Source of the DNA: Akkermansia sp.
Lineage (GTDB): Bacteria; Verrucomicrobiota; Verrucomicrobiia; Verrucomicrobiales; Akkermansiaceae
Reading direction: 5' to 3'
Length of the DNA: 64,000 nt
Assembly: GCA_017471985.1 (NCBI GenBank)
Contig: JAFURE010000103.1
Span: 1 to 64,000 of the forward strand
The translations under genes were made by a program, and so were the position numbers. A model generated the notes under the pieces. The model had not been told where the DNA came from and ran no database searches. It saw only the letters and a list, made by a program, of their open reading frames with translations. Shown here in pieces: positions 58,609 through 64,000 of the stretch. Numbering within the stretch: the first letter of the stretch is position 1; every line of letters starts with the position of its first letter.

Positions 58609-60438
58609 ATGGCGCGCATGTTCCCGGCAGAGTTTATCGTAACCGCACCGTCTAATATGGGGGAAATCGGTGAGCGGTTGGTGTATGAGGCCCTGCGGCA
58701 GATGCCGGAGGACTGGACAGTTATACACAATTGCTGGCGGCATTTGCTGGTGAAAGGCCCGAAAAAGCTCAAAAAGACCAGGCAGCACATCACCTACGAG
58801 GCTGATTTCGTGGTGCTGATTCCGGGGAAAGGGATATTGGTGCTCGAGGTGAAGAACTGGCAGCGTGCCAAGGTGGAAAATGGGCGTTGGTTCAGGGGGA
58901 ACCCTGACGGCAGCTATGAGGCGGTAAATCATGACAGCCCGCTCAATCAGGCCTTTCTGGCCATGAAACACCTGCGAACAGAGCTTGAAAAGCAGTTCCG
59001 CTGGGGGTATGATGGGCGCTCGAGGTTGGAGTGCCGCTGCATGGCTGTTCTGCTCGGTGAAATCAGCAATTACGTGAACCTGACAGAGACGGAGCATGAT
59101 GCCGCCGCCGTGGATTTTCTGCAGCAGACGACCGGTTGTGAAGCTGTGCCGCGCAATGAGATATACGATTGGTTGTACCTTTGCGGCAGCAATTCGCTGT
59201 TTTCGGGCTTGCAACGTCGGATTGAGCGGCTTTTCTGCTTCAATAATTCAACCTCAGTTGCTGAACTGGATGACGTGAGGCGCTACCTGCTGCAGAATTT
59301 GGTATTCCGTACCGATGTCGCTACAGCTACCTCCATTATCAATTCTGCTGCCGCTCCGTTGACTCGTGTGCTGCCCATGCTCGAGGAATCTCCCATCGGT
59401 GTGCATGTGGAGGGCTGTGCCGGCTCCGGCAAGAGTACCATGCTGTGCGTCGAGGCCGCGCGCCTGACTCTGGAGGCCGCTCAGCTGGGAATCCCCCGCC
59501 GAGTGTTGGTGCTCTGTTTCAATTATAATCTGGCTGAGTTTTTGCGAGTTCAGGGGGCTATGCGATATGCCCGGGTTAAGCGATTCGATGAGGTGTCCCC
59601 GCTTGTGCTTGATAATTTCCAGACGGTGGTGGAACATATCTGCGAGCAGGTGAAGGTACCCGTGGCTGAAAGTCTGTTTACGCCCGGTGCGTTGAACGAG
59701 CTGTGCGATTGGCTGCGCTGTAACTCTCGGTATACCTTTGACCACATTTTTGTGGATGAAGCTCAGGATTTTCCCGAGGAATGGTGGGCCGTGGTGCGTG
59801 CTATGCTGCGACCCGGCGGCAAGCTTTATCTGTTTACGGATGCCGGGCAACAGCTCTATGGCTACGACCACTCACTGCCGGACTTACCCGTGCGGTTGAG
59901 ACTGCGCCACAATCTGCGCAATTCCGCACAGATTGCCTCGTTCTGTGCTCCGATAAGTGGCGGGGCTGATAGTGTGCTCCCCCTGCAGGGGCCGGAGGTT
60001 GAAGTGCTGCCCGCTGCCGAAACGCCAACAGAACGTGCCATTGCTGTGAAGTCAGCCATCGAACGCTTGCTATCAGAGCACTATGCTATCAATGACATCG
60101 TGGTGCTGACTCCCTGGCGCCGCAATACTTCCCTGAAGGACCCGCTGCTCGCCGAGCTTGTGGATTTTCCTGCCGATGGCGAAACGAGAGAGAATGCCGA
60201 CGAGCGCCTGAGCCGCTGTCTGGCTCCCGGTTCGGTCCGCGTGCTGGGCGAAACCATTAAGGCCTACAAGGGACTTGAGAGCCCGGCTGTCATCCTGACC
60301 GATATCGCAGCCCCGAGGGAGGGACGCACCTCCGGTTTTACGCCCAACGAATTTTATGTCGCATGTACCCGAGCTCGGCTCAGGCTGATTATCATCCCTA
60401 CCCATAGCGGCGCCGAGTATATTCAACAATTGATATAA
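58609..60438 (+). CDS. NERD nuclease-related domain fused to UvrD-like helicase
   Basis: A 609-residue protein. Residues ~18-130 form a NERD domain (MGEIGERLVYEALRQMPEDW, YEADFVVLIPGKGILVLEVK, with the Asp and Glu-x-Lys of a PD-(D/E)xK-like nuclease). An SF1 helicase follows: Walker A VEGCAGSGKSTML near 267, FDHIFVDEAQDFPEEWW (motif II, ~380), AYKGLESPAVILTDI and FYVACTRARLRLIII. Such NERD-helicases occur in anti-phage islands. It stands 12 bp before the McrB-like gene and on the same strand, so it is probably the third component of the module. ATG 58618 is an alternative start. Confidence 0.85.
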   Translation: MARMFPAEFIVTAPSNMGEIGERLVYEALRQMPEDWTVIHNCWRHLLVKGPKKLKKTRQHITYEADFVVLIPGKGILVLEVKNWQRAKVENGRWFRGNPDGSYEAVNHDSPLNQAFLAMKHLRTELEKQFRWGYDGRSRLECRCMAVLLGEISNYVNLTETEHDAAAVDFLQQTTGCEAVPRNEIYDWLYLCGSNSLFSGLQRRIERLFCFNNSTSVAELDDVRRYLLQNLVFRTDVATATSIINSAAAPLTRVLPMLEESPIGVHVEGCAGSGKSTMLCVEAARLTLEAAQLGIPRRVLVLCFNYNLAEFLRVQGAMRYARVKRFDEVSPLVLDNFQTVVEHICEQVKVPVAESLFTPGALNELCDWLRCNSRYTFDHIFVDEAQDFPEEWWAVVRAMLRPGGKLYLFTDAGQQLYGYDHSLPDLPVRLRLRHNLRNSAQIASFCAPISGGADSVLPLQGPEVEVLPAAETPTERAIAVKSAIERLLSEHYAINDIVVLTPWRRNTSLKDPLLAELVDFPADGETRENADERLSRCLAPGSVRVLGETIKAYKGLESPAVILTDIAAPREGRTSGFTPNEFYVACTRARLRLIIIPTHSGAEYIQQLI

Positions 60439-60450
60439 CCTGTTTATTTT

Positions 60451-62442
60451 ATGGCATTGCAATCACATTACATACCTGCATACAAAGCAGTTACTGACTA
60501 TCTTTCTGAGCATGGCGGTTTTCAGCCTGACCGTGGTCATCAGAATTATTTCGGACTTTACCGGGATGGTGTGCTGATAACAGCTCGCTTGTCTAAACCG
60601 ACAAGCCGGAATCAACACAATACGGTGACGGTTGAGATTTACTGCGATTCCGAAGACCAGTATGCTTGCTTCTTTTCATTTTTGAACGCGCTGAGTTCAA
60701 ATGAAGTACACCATAGATTCAGCGATGCAAAATGCCATTATACGCATATCAGTCAGTTATTGGAACAGAGGTCCAAAGCCATCAAGATAGAACGGCGTTT
60801 CGTGGTTCCCGATGAATTGGACGCATTATCGGAAACATGCCAGTGGCTTGTAAAAAGTTACAAGGAGTGGGCCGGGCGCCCTTGCACACGTTATCCGGTG
60901 AAGGAGACGTCATCGGGATTCTCGGGTGAGCAGCTTGCTCAGCTGGTCGAGGAAGTCGGAATCCCTGAGGCGAAAATGCAGGAGTACCTGCAGCGTGGTG
61001 TGGCCGGTATTACTCACCCGGAAAAGCGAGATGGTGAGCTTTACGCTGCTCTTTGGTTTGACCAAAGTGTCATTCCTGAGTTGCCCGATTCGTTGGAATG
61101 GGGTGAGCAGTGGAAGCCTACAGAGGTGTATCGAACGCCACCCGCGTTTGCGGAGAAAGAGCCCAAAACACGCTATTGGTTATTGGTGGCTAATCCTCAG
61201 TATTGGAGTTTCTTCCACATGGCCGAAGGTGAGGAAGAAAGCTACTCGGTGTACACAGAGAAGGGGAACCCTCGCCAGGTTCCGGCGAACTTTGGGTTAG
61301 TGGCACCGGGTGAAAAAATTGTGTGTTACGAGGCCTATCCCACCATGCAAGTGGTAGCTCTTGGTGAGATAACAGAGGGCTCTGACGGTCAGAAAATTAC
61401 GTTCCGCAAGACGGAGAATCTGCTTGAGCCGCTTAAGCGAGAGCTGCTCATGGCTCAGCCGTCATTGACTAAGCTATTCGGCAATCTGCACGGTAGTCTT
61501 CATGAATTGGCAGAGCGTCAGTATCTGTTGATAGAGCGTATGGCTCATGCCGAAAAGGCTCAGGCATTGACGAAAGCTCACAATCGCATCATTTTCGGTG
61601 CTCCCGGAACGGGTAAGAGTTATCTGTTGAATGCAGATGCCGCCTCGGTGGCAGAGGTGAACAGGGAGCGCGTCACCTTTCACCCTGAGTACAGCTACTA
61701 TGATTTTGTCGGCTCCTATAAGCCGGTGATGAGAGATGGGAAAATTTGTTATGCCTTCGTTCCCGGCCCCTTTGCACGCATGTTGAAACGTGCGCTGAAC
61801 AACAGGAGCGAGAACTATCTGCTGCTGATAGAGGAAATCAATCGAGCCCGTGTTGCAAGCGTGTTCGGTGATATATTCCAATTGCTGGATCGTAATGATT
61901 CGGGGGCCAGTATGTATGATATCGCTCCTTCCGAGGAGCTGAGGGAATATCTTTTCGGTGATCAGGCATCTGCCGAGGCGCGTGTGTATATACCGTCTAA
62001 CCTCTACATCTGGGCTACCATGAACAGCGCAGACCAGGGTGTATACCCCATGGATACCGCGTTCAAGCGGCGCTGGAGTTTTGAGTATGTGGGCATTGAT
62101 GAGGGGGCCGCTTATGTGCAGGGAGAATGGCGCGAAGACTGGAAACTTCTGCGCGCGAGAGTGAACGGTTTGCTGAGGGACGCCGGTATAAATGAGGATA
62201 AACTCATGGGTGCCTTCTTCCTGAACAGCAAAGAGCTGGCAGAGAAAGAGTATTTTATAGCGGCAGTAAAGAGCAAAGTGCTTATGTATTTGTTTGAGGA
62301 TGCCGCTAAGCATAAACGCAGTGCTGTGTTTGCAGATAGCCGGAGTTATTCCGAATTGGTACAGGCGTTTGCCAACGCGTACCATGCCGGCGGTATGCAG
62401 ACTGCTCTCGATAAGGTATTCTGTCGTCCGGCGGAACAATGA
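60451..62442 (+). CDS. McrB-like AAA+ motor with EVE domain
   Basis: A 663-residue protein. The N-terminal ~150 residues are not recognised (DYLSEHGGFQPDRGHQNYFG). Residues ~240-316 form an EVE/PUA-like domain (RYWLLVANPQYWSFFHMAEG to VVALGEITEGSDG), which in related proteins reads modified DNA bases. The C-terminal part is an McrB-type motor: Walker A FGAPGTGKSYLL (383-390), PEYSYYDFVGSYKP, Walker B YLLLIEEINRAR (~457) and sensor WATMNSADQGVYPMDTAFKR. It should drive a nuclease subunit on modified DNA. The end overlaps the LlaJI-like gene by ATGA. Confidence 0.88.
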   Translation: MALQSHYIPAYKAVTDYLSEHGGFQPDRGHQNYFGLYRDGVLITARLSKPTSRNQHNTVTVEIYCDSEDQYACFFSFLNALSSNEVHHRFSDAKCHYTHISQLLEQRSKAIKIERRFVVPDELDALSETCQWLVKSYKEWAGRPCTRYPVKETSSGFSGEQLAQLVEEVGIPEAKMQEYLQRGVAGITHPEKRDGELYAALWFDQSVIPELPDSLEWGEQWKPTEVYRTPPAFAEKEPKTRYWLLVANPQYWSFFHMAEGEEESYSVYTEKGNPRQVPANFGLVAPGEKIVCYEAYPTMQVVALGEITEGSDGQKITFRKTENLLEPLKRELLMAQPSLTKLFGNLHGSLHELAERQYLLIERMAHAEKAQALTKAHNRIIFGAPGTGKSYLLNADAASVAEVNRERVTFHPEYSYYDFVGSYKPVMRDGKICYAFVPGPFARMLKRALNNRSENYLLLIEEINRARVASVFGDIFQLLDRNDSGASMYDIAPSEELREYLFGDQASAEARVYIPSNLYIWATMNSADQGVYPMDTAFKRRWSFEYVGIDEGAAYVQGEWREDWKLLRARVNGLLRDAGINEDKLMGAFFLNSKELAEKEYFIAAVKSKVLMYLFEDAAKHKRSAVFADSRSYSELVQAFANAYHAGGMQTALDKVFCRPAEQ

Positions 62443-63905
62443 GTCGTGCTCACACAGAGAATCGCCTGCGCTCCCTGGCTTGGGCAAGGGAGCGAGTGGC
62501 TTACTCGCGCAAGCAGATAGCCGATATTTTCGGCATGAGTCCGAACGAGTCGGGCAATTTGATACTGACCCTCATGAATGAGGGAATTCTGAGCCAGCGC
62601 AGAAAATTTGACCGAACGGAACAGGCCGATGAGAGCGCACTCGAATCCTTCATCGGCTCAGGAGATTACGCATTTTCGTATGTGGGCATGTACTGCCACA
62701 GGGGGCATCTTGTTTATGTAATGCCCAAGTATTATACGGAGGATGCACTGATGGAGCCCGAGCTCGCCGTAGTCGGTGGGGCTCTTCCTACTACCCGCAT
62801 GAATGTTTTCGCGCAGGTGATTAAGGTCATAGCGCGTTATAAATCAAAGTATGAAAACGTGTTTTCTGATGCTCTGCATGAGCGTGAATCTACCTGTTAT
62901 CTGGCCCTATTGGTCTCATTGCTTTGTGATTATGCAGAGCACGGGGAGTATCGGGAAGATGTGGATTTGATTTCTCGGAATGGCAGCGGGCGAATTCTGT
63001 GGAATCGAACCATCAACACAACGACTCCTTTTATGCAGGACGGCACACCCGTGTACGTAGATGTGGATACCTGTCGTACCATCGATGCCCAAGACCATTT
63101 TATTACCCGTTTGCATAGGGTCATTGTAAAGGAATGCTACCGACAATTGGAGCTGTTCAGTCTGCCGGAACTGCTGGAACTCCCTCATGTCGAAACTATT
63201 GAGGAAAATATTGAGGAGCTGGGTGAAACGGATTTTCTGTTGCACTGTGTGGGGGCGGAACTCAACCAACAGTTCGACTCTCGCCGCAGGCATATTTTGC
63301 AGCTCATGCAGACATACTTGCATCAGCGTTTTGAACAGGATGAACTGCCCGAGTATTCCTTTTCCTTCGGCTGTACTCATTTTCACACCGTGTGGGAGGA
63401 CGTTTGCCGTTGCTCTTTGGGAGTGGATGTGAAAAGTCGCTATGGCATTCAGCCCCCGAGATGGTCGATTTGTGATGGTGCTGCCTCAGACGTCCAACCT
63501 CTTAAGCTCGACATGCTGTTTGAGAAGGAAGGGGTAGCCTATGTGTTTGATGCTAAATACTACCTGCCGGAAATTGTCAATGGGCGGGTAAGCCGCTTGC
63601 CCGGTGTGAATGATGTCACCAAACAATTCCTTTATGCTATCGCTGTGCAGAAGAAGGAGGCTCTCAGCACACCTCCGGAGTGGTTGCCTTATACCGTATG
63701 CAACGCTTTCCTTATGCCCTTGCCCGTTGATGGCTCTCGTACGGCGGAAGTGGAGTATTATGCCGATATTGAGATGGGGCTTTTCAGCGGCATGCGTATA
63801 AAGGTATTTCGTCTGCAGGCCGCTCAACTCTATGAGGCTTATTTGACGCATCGCAAGTGCAATTGGCCGGAGTGCTTGTTTTCTCTGACATGCCGGGAGG
63901 TTTGA
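62439..63905 (+). CDS. LlaJI/McrC-like restriction nuclease subunit
   Basis: A 488-residue protein. It begins with a winged-helix-like segment (SRKQIADIFGMSPNESGNLI). The C-terminal domain has a PD-(D/E)xK core, PLKLDMLFEKEGVAYVFDAK, with Asp357 and the Asp371-Ala-Lys373 motif, then QFLYAIAVQKK. The layout fits LlaJI-family endonucleases, the partner of McrB-like motors. The four-base overlap with the EVE-McrB gene supports one complex. Cleavage of modified phage DNA is inferred from the families. No adjacent methyltransferase is seen, which favours a modification-dependent (type IV) system. Confidence 0.85.
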   Translation: MSRAHTENRLRSLAWARERVAYSRKQIADIFGMSPNESGNLILTLMNEGILSQRRKFDRTEQADESALESFIGSGDYAFSYVGMYCHRGHLVYVMPKYYTEDALMEPELAVVGGALPTTRMNVFAQVIKVIARYKSKYENVFSDALHERESTCYLALLVSLLCDYAEHGEYREDVDLISRNGSGRILWNRTINTTTPFMQDGTPVYVDVDTCRTIDAQDHFITRLHRVIVKECYRQLELFSLPELLELPHVETIEENIEELGETDFLLHCVGAELNQQFDSRRRHILQLMQTYLHQRFEQDELPEYSFSFGCTHFHTVWEDVCRCSLGVDVKSRYGIQPPRWSICDGAASDVQPLKLDMLFEKEGVAYVFDAKYYLPEIVNGRVSRLPGVNDVTKQFLYAIAVQKKEALSTPPEWLPYTVCNAFLMPLPVDGSRTAEVEYYADIEMGLFSGMRIKVFRLQAAQLYEAYLTHRKCNWPECLFSLTCREV

Positions 63906-63981
63906 TATTGACGGAGATGGGGCGCCTGATATACTGTTGGAAGTCGCTTTGCTTCATCAGATAACATAAGAGAGACAGAAA

Positions 63982-64000
63982 ATGAAAATCAGGAATATAC
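63982..64000 (+). CDS. Possible start of a further gene, cut by the window
   Basis: An ATG at 63982 opens a frame (MKIRNI) to the window end, after AAGAGAGACAG that could serve as ribosome site. Too short to assign. Confidence 0.3.

Overview
The window reads as chromosomal DNA of a verrucomicrobial gut bacterium, most likely Akkermansiaceae. Four things point there. One secreted protein ends in the short sorting tail typical of Akkermansia (a PEP motif, a hydrophobic stretch, then an arginine run, 15315-16010). A GH20 hexosaminidase lies beside a GH2 beta-galactosidase, as expected of a mucin-glycan degrader. GC content is moderate to high and Shine-Dalgarno sites are weak. The housekeeping genes are of ordinary bacterial type. 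The family is an inference from these features, not from a database match.

Left part (1-12,480), accessory in character. A phage-type integrase at the left edge is preceded by TGGCCG motifs spaced exactly 10 bp apart. Next come two translationally coupled paralogues with a peptidase-U32-like cysteine motif, a ~480-bp field of unrelated perfect hairpins, and a tRNA-Leu with the rare anticodon AAG. After these are a secreted protein made of 20-residue repeats and, divergent from it, an unbroken operon of eight paralogous membrane proteins (4801-12411). Each of the eight has two N-terminal membrane helices and a PH-like module; four also carry a DUF3592-like domain. This array is the most unusual system in the window.

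Central part (12,480-36,640). A XerC-like recombinase and a class II aldolase flank a ~540-bp element that has matching inverted ends and carries a four-helix-bundle gene. Then follow the PEP-tail protein; a response regulator-histidine kinase-transglutaminase operon; a ribbon-helix-helix-like gene coupled to a SprT-like metalloprotease; and a coiled-coil/coiled-coil/gatC/gatA/thiD operon. Two divergent tRNA-Gly genes come next. The second leads, without a visible terminator, into an exopolysaccharide export operon (secreted protein, beta-barrel, Wzc-type tyrosine autokinase, Wza-like protein). A MGDG-synthase-like glycosyltransferase, coaX, acpP, a LysM protein, ilvB and a Wzy/ligase-like polymerase complete this stretch.

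Right part (36,640-64,000). rpsO; an NfeD-like/flotillin pair; an ankyrin protein; two paralogous PA14-like membrane proteins; GH20 and GH2 enzymes; a lipoprotein lipase; speA; a DUF4143 ATPase preceded by 33-bp tandem hairpin repeats; a DegT-like enzyme coupled to a lipoprotein; and a nadC-dprA operon. The window ends with a three-gene defence module: NERD-UvrD helicase, EVE-McrB motor and LlaJI/McrC-like nuclease. A further gene probably begins at the right edge.

Most operons end in clear rho-independent hairpins, and several sigma70-type promoters can be read directly. Domain names come from reading motifs by eye; no search was run.
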